A stretch of 64,000 nucleotides of DNA from Sophora flavescens (Eukaryota; Streptophyta; Magnoliopsida; Fabales; Fabaceae): assembly GCA_030762895.1 (NCBI GenBank), contig CM061062.1:101228874-101292873 (forward strand). Reading direction: 5' to 3'. The notes beneath the pieces are model-generated. The model searched no databases. It was given only the letters and a program-made list of their open reading frames with translations, and was not told the origin of the DNA. A program made the translations under genes and the position numbers. Below, one piece after another: positions 10,353 to 21,971 of this stretch (position 1 is its first letter; each line of letters begins with the position of its first letter).

Positions 10353-13350
10353 CTAAGAAGAGGGTGGAGGTGGTGGAGGAGGGTTCTGGTTTGCTGGAGA
10401 TGGAGAGGGTTGAACTTTCAGATTTTGACTCTGTTGAAAGCTTTGTAAAACGCCCATCAATTGGCTGATCATTGTATTTGTTGGGACCAAAGCTTCTGCA
10501 ACTTCTACTTTAACTTGTTCCTTGACCTCAACTTTTACTTTCTGCTCAACAATCCTTCCAATAATGTCTTCAAAGTTCTGTGGCAGAGAGGGTCTTGAAC
10601 TTTCAGCATTGTCTTGAACTTTCAGCATTGTCTTGAGCATGTGCTTGACTTGGAACAATGTCTAGTGCTCTGGAAGTTTGTGGTTGATAATTAGGATGAA
10701 TGACTGTTAGAGCAAATAGCTGAGATGAGTGATTTTCAGAAGTGCTTGGTCCAGGAGCAGACTCAGCAACTTCCTCATTTCCAGCTATTGGTTGAACAAC
10801 ATCAGCTTTCAAATCAGGTTCTTCAATGATGATTTCTTCCTCAGTTTGCTCAGAAGGAGGAGGTGGAGGTGGTGAAGTAGCAAGAGTAAGTACTGGAGGA
10901 GGCAGCTCTTTGGCTCAGTGGATAGGGTCTTATTCATATACATGACTGATGACAGGAATGCCAATAGTATCCTTATAAATGTAGAATCTGGCATCTGACA
11001 ATCCATATTTTCCTCTAACTTTAGGAATTCTTCTATTCTCTTCATCACCCAGACCAGAAGAAGAAGCTTCCTTAGCACATTCCAGCATGTGATTTGCCCA
11101 AATAGTAAATGCAGAGTCTTGATCAATGTCTTCAACTGGTCGAGACAACCAGAAATCAATCATAAGGTTCAACAATAACAGGATTGATAAAGCAGGAAGT
11201 GTCTTCTGGTTTCTTTGCAATGCTCCTCTTCTTCTTTAAATCCTTGTCTTTATTCATATCAATCATTGGTAATCTTGGAGCAATCATATAGGGTCTGACA
11301 CCAATCTTTGTCTTCTTCTTGGTGTGAAACAGCCAAGTTGGAGGGGCAAAGTTTGCAGCCCTGACATATCTTGGTAATTCAAACTCATTCTGCAGGAAGG
11401 CATACATGAGGTGGTCCACAAGACTCACAACTCTGCCATAAATACTTGGATGTCTGAAAGTCTCCCAAGAAGTTTCTCTGTCCAGAATGAATTTAGGTCT
11501 TCCTTTTGTTCTTGACCTTTTATGGATGATTGATGGAGCATTTGCTTTGCAAGGGTCAGTTTCCCACACAGGTATGATATGCATGTTGGCACCAACAGTA
11601 AAAGGTTTGAAATGAGGGGATTTGATGAGGTTTGGGTAGATTTTTCTAGGTGAGAATTTTTGTAGTGGAAGGTGAGTAAGGGCAGCTGCAATGTGGTTGT
11701 GCAGAGTGGATGGAAGAGGATTGTTGTGGTTTGGCACATATGGAATGGGTATGTATTCTGGGTATTGTATGGACTCAGGTTCATACTCATATTCTGGTAA
11801 AGGATAGAAAGGTCTGGTTGAAACAGGTTCAGGTTCATGTTAATGGTAGAGGATTTTCCAATCTCTTTTAACTTTGGCCCAACTTTCAGCTTTGCCATCA
11901 TAGAGAACTGAAGGGTGAGTATAGGGGAATCTGGTTCTAGGTATTTTGGGAAAGGGGGCTCCAGGGTTAATCCCTACATCATCTGGTTGGTTGAATCATG
12001 GATCATCTGCAGGTATTATGGGTTGAAAGTGTGGTCTATTTGGTGGGGTTTGTACAGGTGAGTTTGCAGGCGAGGCTGTTTGTGGTGAAGGTAGTGTGGG
12101 TATGTACACATCAGTGTCAACAGCCATAGCAGTAGTAGCAGTATCATTCCTACTTTCTAAACTCTCTACCAAGGCATATACTGCTAATTGAACAAGATTA
12201 CTAGCAGAGACATTTACCTCAGACGTCACAAAGGACTTAGCTTTTCTTGAGGGTTGCCTTCTCTTGGTAGGAACAGAAACATCAGCAGCAACAACAACAA
12301 TTTTCTGCTTTTTCAAAACAACACAGATGGGGATAGTGTCCTCCTCATCATCATCTTCATTATGAGAAAAGATCAGATTCCTTGTTCTCTTCTGAGTTGG
12401 AGCAGGTTGAGGGGAAATAGCTTCAGGTTCCCTTATCACAATTCCAGCCGCAGGATTTCTTGCATAATGTTTCCTAACAGCAGTAGTCTTCTTTCTCACT
12501 ATTCTTTTCAGCCCTAGAACTTCAGCATTGTTCTGCTCAACTTATTCCTCTTTGATTTTCACCAATTCTTTTGTTTTGGCCAAGGCAGCAACAACATAAG
12601 TAGATTCATATTGGCTATGTTCATCTTGTCAAAATCAGCAGCAGACATTCCCTTCTCACGTAGAATCCTTGCTTGTTATTCAAGGGACTTAGCAGCAAGA
12701 AAGTCATAGATTCCCCGAGACTTGAAAATCTTAGACAGAAGATGACAGTAAGGGATTGTAGAGAGCTTCTTCTTATGAACAACAGCATCCCTGAATCTTC
12801 CATGTAGAATTCTGGGCAGGTTGATTTTAGTCTCTGTGATTAGATGGTAGAGACAAAACTTGTGCAGAGTTGACAAGTTGTCCTTCGACCCAGTCTTGTG
12901 CAACACCACCTTGTTCAGTAATTGATGAAGAATGCGAACATGATCCTTCATCTCCACTAACTTCCAGGGATGATTTCTTACTGTGTCTTCTCTCATTATG
13001 AAGGCAGCTATTACTTCAGAACCACCAAGGTCTGTCTACCATGAATCCGTGAAAATCACTCCTTCTTGAGCGCAGTTGATGGCATCAGAGATGGTCTTTT
13101 CAGAGATCACTATCCTTTTTCCGAGAACTTCAGCAGAAATCTCAGACATTGAAACTTGAAGGTTTAGCCAGAACTCCCTGATTAGGTTCGGGTAGATAGA
13201 GACTTTCTCAACAAAAAGTCCTCCCCAGCCAACAGCATTAACATTCTTGTTTACATCCAAGTTGTATTCTTGCAGAATCCCAAAGTTGAAATGATGTTCA
13301 GAAGCAAGGTTCAACTTGTCCACATTGAAACCAACGGAAGAGGAAGCCAT
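10353..13350 (-). pseudogene. ORF3 of element C, decayed (SIRE env-like position, plant-transposon-protein-like)
   Basis: A broken reading region of about 3 kb follows pol on the same strand. It opens with MASSSVGFNVDKLNL at 13350 and includes YPNLIREFWLNLQV, VLGKRIVISEKTISDAINC and a later block INLPRILHGRFRDAV; this layout resembles the plant domain annotated as putative plant transposon protein. Further on come basic stretches, a proline-rich middle (about 12,100-12,000) and a segment RSRTKGRPKFILDRETSWETF (in two parts), ending in a proline-run tail near 10,360. SIRE elements carry an env-like ORF at this place, but I see no clear signal peptide or membrane anchor, so the envelope label is positional only. 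Several stops and at least two frameshifts break it. Confidence 0.65.
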
Positions 13351-13780
13351 TGTTGAAGGTTTGAGAGCTAGGGTTTGGAAGCGAGAAAACAGAGTACACT
13401 CGAGGGTTCAAAAGAGAAGATTGTGAAAGGTTTTTCAGAGGGAAAGAGTATTACTTAAAAAGGTTTCGAATTTGAAGAGTTTTCCCAAAGTAACTAATAA
13501 AAAAATGAAAACGTGTGAGAGAATGAATAATGAGTACTGATGCGGCGCAATTTTTTGAAACCATAAAAAGCTATTGATGGGATTGATGGAAATAATCGAC
13601 TCAAAGATAAGGATATTATTAAATATGTCTTGGACATAAATTAATGCAAATATAACAGTAGATAGCATAGACGAGTCTGATAAAACCATGCAAACAGTCA
13701 ATAGATGAAATACTCACTGGACGCGCATGCAACATGCATTGGACGCACTTATGCAATAGACGCAAGCATTGGACGTATAG
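13351..13780 (-). other. Spacer between pol and ORF3 of element C
   Basis: AT-rich and non-coding, about 430 bp. It contains GGACGC/GGACGTA repeats near 13,720-13,770 (plus strand) similar to the LTR words. No splice acceptor for an ORF3 subgenomic RNA could be assigned with confidence. Confidence 0.5.
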
Positions 13781-16700
13781 TTAATCCACATAAATCATAT
13801 TAAGATGTTTTCTAATAAATATGAATATGTCATCTGCAAGAGGTTTAGTAAAGATATCTGCCCATTGATGGTCAGTATCTATAAATTGTATATCAAAAAC
13901 ACCTTTTTGCACATAGTCCCTTATAAAATGATGTTTAATTTCTATATGTTTAGCTCTAGAATGTAATATTGGATTCTTAGATAAATTTATTGCAGCAGTA
14001 TTATCACACATAAGTGGAATACTACTTACAAAACATTGTAGTCCTCTAATTGATGTTTGATCCATAAAAGTTGTGAGTAGCAATTAGCAGCCGAAATATA
14101 CTCAGCTTCAGTAGTTGATAAGGCAATAGTGTTTTGTCTTTTGCTTGACCATGAGACTGGATTAGCTCCAATGAAGTAGCATCCTCCACTAGTACTTTTT
14201 CTTTCTATTCTATCTCTAGCATAGTCAACATCACAAAAACCAACTAATCTTTAATCACCATTTTTCTTAAAGCACAAACCAAGATTAGTAGTACCTTTTA
14301 AATATCTAAATATTCTTTTAATTGTTGATAAGTGAGATTCTCTTGGATCAGATTGAAATCGAGCAGATAAACATACACTGAACATAATATCAGGTCTAGA
14401 CGCGGTAAGATATAACAGAGATCCTATCATACCTCTATATACCTTTTGGTCTACCTTTTTATCTTTATCATCTTTGTTCAGTATAGACGTGGGGTGCATA
14501 GGGGTATTCATTGGTTTGAAATCATCCATCTTGAATTTATTTAATAATTCCTTTGTATACTTAGTTTGATAGATGTACACCTCGTCCACTGTTTGCTTCA
14601 CTTGAAGTCCAAGAAAGAACTTGAGTTCTCCCATCATTCTCATTTTAAACTCTTTCTGTATAAACTTAGAGTATTCTTTACATATAGATTCATTAGTAGC
14701 ACCAAAGATTATGTCATCAACATATACTTGAACAACAATAAAACTGGATTTATTAGATTTTCTAAATAAGGCTGTATCAAGCTTTCCTCTACTGAAACCA
14801 TTTTTCATTAAGAATGAACTTAACCTTTCATACCAAGCTCTAGGAGCTTGTTTGAGGCCGTATAAAGCATTCTTTAGCTTATATACATGTCTAGGTTGGG
14901 TTTCAGTTTCAAAACCCGGAGGTTGCATAACATATACTTCCTCACTAATAACACCGTTTAGAAAGGCGCTTTTTACATCCATTTGATATAGCATAATGTT
15001 ATGATGTGCAACAAATGATAATAAGATGCGAATAGCCTCTAATCTAGTAACTGGTGCAAAAGTTTCAGTATAGTCTATACCTTCTTCTTGAGAATAACCT
15101 TGTGCTACAAGTCTAGCTTTATTTCTTACCACCTTACCATTTTCATCAAGCTTGTTTCTGCAAACCCATTTGGTTCCAATAACTGATTTATCTTTTGGTA
15201 AAGGCATAAGAGTCCACACTTCACTTCTCTCAAATTGGTTTAGTTCTTCATGCATTGCAAGAATCCAGCCCTCATCAGTAGAGCCTCGTCTACTGTCTTT
15301 GGTTCTAACTCAAACTAATGCAGAATCATCTTGTTCTCTGAATGTAGATCTGATTCTTAGCTTATCATTAGGATTCCCAATTATTTGATATTGTGAATGA
15401 TAATTCTTGAAGTACCAAGATCTCCGAACAATTTCTTGTTGAGAGGTTGAAGCTTCTGACTCATGTTGTTGAAGGTCGTCCACTTGATCATCAGGTTTGA
15501 CATTTACTTGAATTTCAGAGTCCTTGAGATTCAAATCTATAATAGCTTCATCAAGCTCTGATAATTTCTTATCAGGCTGCTTGTCATCAAACTTAACATG
15601 TATACATTCTTCTACTACTAAAGTTATAGAATTATATACTCTAAAGCCTTTGGACGACTCAGAATATCCTAACAGAATTCCATTATCTACTTTAGCATCA
15701 AACTTACCAACTTGATCTTTTGTATTCAATATATAGTATTTACAACCAAAAGGATGAAATTAAGATATGTTGGGTTTTCGTCCTTTCCACAATTCATAAG
15801 GAGTCTTATTCAAAATTGGTCTAATGTATATTCTGTTCTGAATGTAGCAGGCAATATTAACAGCTTCAGCCCAGAAGTGTCTGGGGACAGAGTTATCATT
15901 GAGCATTGTTCTAGCCATCTCTTGAAGAGATCTGTTTTTCTTTCTACCACACCATTTTGCTGTGGTGTTCTAGGTATTGAGAAGTTGTGAAGTATACCAC
16001 TTTCTTCACAAAACTCATGAAATAGCTCATTTTCAAACTCTCCCCCATTGTCACTTCTGATTGAAGTGATACACATGCCTTTTTCATTCTGTACACGTTT
16101 GCAGAATTAAGAGAAGACCTTGAAAGACTCATCCTTGTGAGCTAGGAACATAACCCATGTCCATCTAGTGTAGTCGTCTACAATGACTAGACCATATTTC
16201 TTCCTACTAACAGAGGCAGTCGTAGTTGGTCCAAACAGATCAAGGTGAAGCAACTCTAGTGGTCTATTGGTACTTACAAAATTCTTAGATTCAAAGGACC
16301 CTTTGACTTGTTTTCCCTTTTGACATGCATCACAAAGAGCATCAGATTTGTACTTAAGGTTTGGTAATCCTTTCACGAGGTTATGCTTGTTTAGCTTTGA
16401 AATTAACTTCAAGCTTGCATGACCTAGCCTTTTGTGCCAAATCCATCGCTCATCTTCAATGGACACTAGACATGAGACACTTTGATTTGTAAGATCCTCT
16501 AAGTCAATCTTATACAGATTGTTTTGCCTCTTGGCAGTGAATAAGAGTGATCCATCAGGTTTCTTGACATTACACATGTTCTTATCAAAAGAAACATCAA
16601 ACCCATTATCACATAATTGACTTATGCTTAGCAGATTGTGTTTTAAACCATTAACTAAAAGAACATTATCAATGGAGGGAAGAGGATGTTCACCAATTTT

Positions 16701-16823
16701 ACCTACTCCAATGATCTTCCCTTTCTGATTACCTCCAAAGGTAACCCAGCCACCATCCCTATGTTTAAGGTCTTGGACAATACACCTTTCTCCGGTCATG
16801 TGACGTGAGCAACCACTGTCCAA
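13781..16823 (-). pseudogene. Decayed SIRE-like pol of element C
   Basis: Reading leftwards from 16823: protease DSGCSRHMTG, GAG-pre-integrase (WHKRLGHASL, CDACQKGKQ), integrase catalytic core (HLDLFGP, then IRSDNGGEFEN and TPQQNGVVERK near 16,050-15,930), an integrase C-terminal segment (15729-15310, with GILLGYSESSKGFRVYN), RT (15255-14251, with VAQGYSQEEGIDY, MDVKSAFLNG and intact YVDDIIFGATN) and RNase H (about 14250-13781, with IPLMCDNTAAINLSKN and ending IFIRKHLNMIYVD). The parts lie in different frames, with breaks near 16,100, 15,800, 15,280, 14,250 and 14,085. RT is the best-kept part, about 334 open codons. Product order and motifs assign it firmly to Ty1/copia; the SIRE lineage is inferred from the context and ORF3. 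Confidence 0.9.
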
Positions 16824-17417
16824 GTATCAGGATGTGTGTTTCTTTCCTGTTGTTAAGCAAGTCTGCAACATGTACAATCTTATCTTTAGGTACCCAAATT
16901 GACTTGGGTCCTTTCTTGTTAGTAGTCACTGGACGTGCATGTTTAATATGCTTATAATGTATGCATCCAGATGTTATGTGACCACTTTTTCCACACACTT
17001 TAAAGTAAGTGTTGGACGAGCTTAGTTTAGTTTTGACATGCTGTGTTTGACCTTTTGAGGTTCTATTATGCACATGTGGTTTTGACTTTTTATAAGATGC
17101 TTCATGCTTTTTTTTTTGTCATAACCAAGGCCAGACTTATCATGTAGTGACCTAGAGTACCATAAAATTAAACTAAGCTTATCTGAGCTACCTACAAATT
17201 TAGACAGAGTGTCTGTCAGATATGTTACATCTTGTTTCAGTTTTGTAACTTCACAGGAGACAGTTGGCTCACACTTGAGTTTGTCAGTTAGACTGACATT
17301 CTCTGATTTCAGTTTGTCATTTTCATTTACAAGATTTATTTTCTCCATGCAAACCCTATCAAATTCTTTAGATAGTTTTGAAAATTTCTTTTTAAGACTT
17401 CTATATTCATGAAACAT
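16765..17417 (-). pseudogene. Gag C-terminal coiled-coil and second zinc-knuckle region of element C
   Basis: A coiled-coil-like segment (LKKKFSKLSKEFDRV, later LKQDVTYLTDTLSKF, from 17417) is followed in another frame by KVCGKSGHITSGCIH, a CCHC-like knuckle whose first Cys is replaced, and GPKSIWVPK, which usually precedes the protease in SIRE-like polyproteins. It links gag proper (17461-18591) with protease at 16823. At least two frameshifts separate the pieces, including one near the T-run at 17109-17119. Confidence 0.7.
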
Positions 17418-17460
17418 AATTTATGAATTATGCAATAATGCATAATTCATCAAAAGCATC

Positions 17461-18591
17461 TTAAAGAATGGAAGGGTTAGAATCCATTACCTCGGCATCA
17501 GTGTATTCACTTTCAGAGGATGTACCAGCCATGAGACAGATATTTGCTTCTTCCTCTGCTTCATTCTCTTCATCAGATGAAGATAGATCCATATCCAGAT
17601 CCTCCCAAGTAGCCATCAAACCTTTCTTCTTTTTGAAGAATTTCTTTTTGTCCTTCAGTTCTGGGCAGTCATCTTTGAAATGACCAGACTTTTTGCACTC
17701 GAAGCATAGAGGTGGACCTTTTTCCTTAGAGTCAGATTTTTCTTTGATGAACTTTTTGTTGAACTGCTTCCTTCTGAAACCACATTTCTTTCTCCACATA
17801 TGTTGAATCTTTCTGGAGATGAAAGACATTTCATCCTCATCAGATCCTTCATCACTGTCAGAGGGGTCTACTTCATCAGAGGATTCCTCGGCTTTAAGAA
17901 CTTTGGAAGAGTTAGCCTTCTTTGCCTTTAAGGCAATAAATTTTCCTTTTCTGGAACTTTCTTCTTCATTGAGCTCAAGCTCATGAACTTTTAAAGATCC
18001 AAGAAGTTCCTCCAAAGTGAGAGTATTGAGGTTCTTTACTTCCTGAGTAGCAGTGACCTTAGGTCTCCACTGTTTATGTAAGCTCCTCAAAATTTTTCTG
18101 ACATGATCTCTATTTTCATAGGTTTTTCCAAGAGATCTAAGATTGTTGGTGATAGTTTGGAATCTTCCAAACATTTGATCTATAGTTTCATGCTCAGCCA
18201 TTTTAAATAACTCATACTGATGAACCAACATGCTTATTTTTGACTCCTTAACTTGGGATGACCCTTCATGAGCTAGGGCAAGAGTATCCCATATTTCCTT
18301 AGCAGTGTTACAGCTGTGGACTTTATCATGCTTAGATCTGGTGATAGCACACATCAAATAATGCTTAGCTTTCAGATTAAGTTGATGTTGATTTTTCTGC
18401 TCTTGAGTCCATTGAGCTTTAGGAATAACAACTCCAGCATCACCTCTTGGCTCAGTGTAGCCAGTTTCAATCGGCTCCTAGATGTCCACGTTTTGTGCAT
18501 CAAGAAAAGCCATCATTCTCTTTTTCCAGTAGCCATAATCACTGCCATCAAAGATAGGAGGTCTGTTGATTGCTTGTCCTTCTGTATCCAT
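17461..18591 (-). pseudogene. Gag of element C with a premature stop
   Basis: The ATG at 18591 opens MDTEGQAINRPPIFDGSDY, the conserved start of SIRE-like gag, 58 bp after the PBS. The UBN2-type gag core follows (WDTLALAHEGSSQVKESK, then MFGRFQTITNNLRSLGKTY) with a CCHC knuckle CFECKKSGHFKDDC near 17,690 and an acidic C-terminal part. A TAG at 18480-18478 interrupts it where related gags have a tryptophan codon (DI-stop-EPIE); the rest to 17461 is open for 298 codons. One G-to-A change would account for the stop. It would form the capsid of the element particle. Confidence 0.87.
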
Positions 18592-18648
18592 GCTTGTTGG
18601 ATCGTACTCCCTCAGCACTTGCTAAATGTTCAACCCTTTCGAGGCTGA

Positions 18649-18660
18649 GATCTGATACCA
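18649..18660 (-). other. Primer binding site of element C
   Basis: In element orientation TGGTATCAGATC starts two bases after the 5' LTR. It matches the initiator Met-tRNA site TGGTATCAGAGC except near its end. Confidence 0.85.
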
Positions 18661-18662
18661 AC

Positions 18663-20692
18663 TGAAGTTGACACGGGGAAATACAAGAAGGGGGGGTTGA
18701 ATTGTGTTTCTTAACAGATTTTCGAAAAAGTCTTTTCTCAAACCTTTTACAAGTAAAACAATTAAAACAACACACAAACAGGAAAACGTTTTTGAAGAGT
18801 TTATAAACTCAGATTCATAACCCCACAGTTAGTATAAACAAAAACTGTAAAAGACAGGGGTTTAGAAGATTCACGCAAGTGTTGTATTCTGGTTCACTCT
18901 CTTCCAACCAAGAGTTACGTCCTGTCCCTTATACCCGAAGGTTTTTCTCCACTATAATCCAACAGCTTTACAAGTATTCAACACCTCTTCAGGCTACAAG
19001 TATTCTTTCTCTACCAAGCCTCTTCAGGCTCTAACTCTCACAAAGAGATTTAAAGCTTTGATCTAAGAACTCACTATGTGTGAGGATTTGAAAGTTTAAG
19101 ATCAACAAGATTTACACGTAAACTTGTGTTACAATTTCAATAGAGTTTTTGTACTATGATATCAGAGCTTGTGTTACCGCGTATATCTATATATTAAATC
19201 TATGTGTATATATTCTCCTTAAAGTTCTTCAAGTATATATATAGCCGAAGTGCTTCTCTATCTTTAACGGTCTTCAAATTGTATCCGTTTAGACTTAGCA
19301 TTAAATGCTTGGATCCGTTGAGACTGATAACTTGATATGCTTCACTGAGAAGTGCTGTTGTTTAACAGGGGAATGCTCAAAGTAGAACTGTCATTTCTCT
19401 ATTGTACCAAATGTTGCTTCCTGACTTACCATCTTTGTAGTTGACTTGATCTTTACAACAGTGTATTTTGACAGAGTACAAAGGTTTATGATTTCGATGG
19501 TACGAAGTTCTTTTATCTAAGAGACAAAGATTTTATACAAAAGAAGCATCAAGGCAAAAGACATATATTCTTTGAATTAAATAAGCAATCATTTGAAATA
19601 AATATGTTTAAGCTTAGACTGGTTCACGTTTTAAAGCTAGTGGTTCACGCTTCAATAGAGTTTTTGCACTATGATATCAGAGCTTGTGTTACTGCGTATA
19701 TCTATATATTAAATCTATGTGTATCTATTCTCCTTAAAGTTCTTCAAGTATATATATAGCTGAAGTGCTTCTCTATCTTGATCTTCTTCAACGGTCTTCA
19801 AATTGTATCCGTTTAGACTTAGCATTAAATGCTTGGATCCGTTGAGACTGATAACTTGATATGCTTCACTGAAAAGTGCTTTTGTTTAACATAGGAATGC
19901 TCAAAGTAGAACAGTCATTTCTCTATTGTATCAAATGCTGCTTCCTGACTTACCATCTTTGTACTTGACTTGATCTTTACAACAGTGTATTTTGACAGAG
20001 TACAAAGGTTTATGGTTTCGATGGTACGAAGTTCTTTTATTCAAGAGATAAAGATTTTATACAAAAGAAGCATCATAGCAAAATACATATATTCTTTGAA
20101 TTAAATAAGCAATCATTTGAAATAAATACGTTTAAGCTTAGACTGGTTCACGCTTTAAAGCTAGTGGATGCCCAGGTCTTTGGACGTGCAAGATTTACTT
20201 ATCAGTGAGATGGGCTCGTCTGCCGATAATACGTCTACAGACTTTCCGCCTAGTCCAGAGAGATGGACGTGCTATACTTAAGAGCTCGTCTGCTGACGTA
20301 GCGTATAGTGAAGCAACTCCGTCTTTCAAGTCTTTGGACTTGTTATATTTCAATGTCTCGTCTACTTAATTTTTATTTAGACTTAGTAATGCTTCTACCT
20401 TATTTAATTCTAAGGCCTCATCCGTTCTTATTTTAACGATCTCGTCTACCATAAAGCTAAAAACTCGGAATTTTACCAAGAATTGTAGACTGGTCTAGAG
20501 GTTTGAACTACAATCTGTAGATTCCATACTTTAAATTTTAGTTCCTCTGACTCGCATAAAATCAAGTAATCCCTGTATACTTATAACAAACAAGTTAGAT
20601 CTTTGACAAATACTTTGCAATACAAATTTACATTTTTGTTAACATCAAAACTTAAGAGATTATTTTAATCCAAGACCACTTTGGTTCTAACA
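18663..20692 (-). repeat. 5' LTR of element C (2030 bp, internally duplicated)
   Basis: Starts TGAAGTTGACACGGGG and ends TTGGTTCTAACA on the plus strand. It is about 546 bp longer than the 3' LTR, mostly because a block from 19135 to about 19650 is repeated at 19651 to about 20166. Outside the duplication it follows the 3' LTR closely, with an extra short stretch near 20,530-20,560. Confidence 0.9.
19135..20166. repeat. Tandem duplication of about 516 bp inside the C 5' LTR
   Basis: TTCAATAGAGTTTTT occurs at 19135 and again at 19651, and the following 500 bp correspond, including the TATATATA box, the GTATCCGTTTAGACTT stretch and the TTTAAGCTTAGACTGG end. The junction TGGTTCACGC/TTCAATAG lies at 19650/19651. 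The 3' LTR at the other end has a single copy, so the duplication is younger than the insertion or was lost in reverse transcription. Confidence 0.85.
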
Positions 20693-20697
20693 AAAGG

Positions 20698-20956
20698 TGG
20701 GGTATCCTTTAGATTTTGTAAATTGTACTCTTCTAAACAAGTTTCAAATAGTGGAATCTCTCAAGGTTCTTGAGAGCTGGATGTAGATCACTCAGGTTGT
20801 GATCGAACCAGTAAAATCGTTTGTGTGATCTTCTCTTTCCCTCACTCGATCTTCTAGTTCTTGCAATTATTGTTTAATTGTTGTTCTTGATTGTATTTGG
20901 TTAATTGTGGTGGATTTAATTCTCTGATTTTTAATTGAGGTCATTCATACATAATC
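20698..20956 (+). repeat. D1 3' LTR, second part
   Basis: Continues the LTR interrupted at 8471, with the shared 5 bp AAAGG counted at 20693-20697. It matches the reverse complement of 23,010-23,290 in the E LTR (for example GTGGATTTAATTCTCTG). The right end is approximate because the last bases diverge from the E copy. Confidence 0.75.
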
Positions 20957-21083
20957 ATTCTCTTTTTCTACTCAATTTCTTTGCATCATACATAGTGTTT
21001 CTTGAACAATTTTTTTAAGAAACCAAAGTTTCCAAGAAAGTGATTAAACCTCAATAAATATTAATTGTTCCAGCTAAATATTT
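20957..21083. other. Rearrangement junction with an antisense D-family pol fragment
   Basis: About 100 bp of unassigned sequence is followed by 21061-21083, which is the exact reverse complement of D1 pol 6431-6453 (23 bp). Its last nine bases, around the palindrome AAATATTT, are also the start of sense D2 pol. A switch of strand through that palindromic microhomology is seen directly. Confidence 0.7.
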
Positions 21084-21292
21084 CTAAAAATCCTATCCAA
21101 AATTCTAGAACCAAACACATAGGAATTCAACACCACTTCCTTAGAGATCACATACAAAAAGGAGATTGTATAATGGAATTTGTAGAGACTAGTAAACAAT
21201 TAGCGGATTTTTTTACTAAACCCTTAGCTAGGGAAAATTTCTTTTATATCCGTAGAGAACTTGGTATAATCGATCATCATAGTCTCCATTAA
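21075..21292 (+). pseudogene. Element D2: RNase H C-terminal fragment
   Basis: About 70 codons equal to the last part of D1 pol (ISKNPIQNSRTKHIGIQHHF to LGIIDHHSLH). It lacks the catalytic Asp/Glu part of RNase H and has an ADFFTKPLA ending. It is a truncated second copy of the D family, not a gene, and the codons before ISKN belong to the inverted junction fragment. Confidence 0.85.
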
Positions 21293-21971
21293 TTTCTTTG
21301 TTCCTTTCTTATAATTTAAATATGAAATATGCATGTTTTGTATGTATTTTATATGTTAAAAATGCATGATTTCTTTTATTTTTTTCTTTGTTTTCTAGTA
21401 CAGTAGTCGACTACTTAATACGTAGTAATCGACTACCTACACAGGTAGTCGACTACCTGTGTTGGCAGAAGCATTGGATTATGCTTTATGGACTACTTTG
21501 CTTATGGACTATGTTTTCATATTTTATGGTGTTATTTGCACTTATGGATTCTATTTTGTCTATTATGCATCATAGTTCATATTTATTATTCCTCCATTTT
21601 TTTTAATATCATGATCCTATAATAAATATTGTAATGTTATAATAGACACTGTTATAATAAATATTGCAATGTTATATCTTTTCTATCATGACAAAAGGGG
21701 GAGAAAGGTGTGTTTTCTATTTTTGTTACAACGCATAAATTTAGGGGTAGTTTCCAAACTTCCAAGCACACCGTTCATATTTCAAATATTCCAAAAAATG
21801 GGAGTTTAAACATGAAAAGAATTCAAAGTTTTTGTCATCATCAAAAAAGGGGAGACTGAAGATGCAAGATGAAAATGCATATGCTTCAAAGTATTTTGAT
21901 GATGAAGAGCCAAACACATATGGTACTCCTATGTAATAATTAGTTATAAGAATATTTGTAAAGGTTTCTCT
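21293..21971 (+). repeat. D2 3' UTR, PPTs and the first 115 bp of its LTR
   Basis: Repeats 6968-7670 of D1, including the palindrome cluster at 21402-21460 and both purine tracts. The LTR starts TGAAGATGCAAGATG at 21857 and stops after AAGGTTTCTCT at 21971, where the sequence switches abruptly to minus-strand gag. Confidence 0.8.

Larger units (their letters stand above)
8472..20692 (-). mobile_element. Element C: SIRE-like copia retrotransposon (12.2 kb)
   Basis: Complete element on the minus strand with TG..CA LTRs and a perfect 5-bp duplication AAAGG (8467-8471 and 20693-20697). From its 5' end the order is LTR (18663-20692), PBS (18649-18660), gag, protease, integrase, RT, RNase H, an extra ORF3, PPT, LTR (8472-9955). 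A copia pol followed by a large extra ORF and long LTRs fits the SIRE lineage. It splits the 3' LTR of D1 and so is younger. Stops and frameshifts in every gene make it defective. The 5' LTR is about 0.5 kb longer than the 3' LTR because of an internal tandem duplication. Confidence 0.93.
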
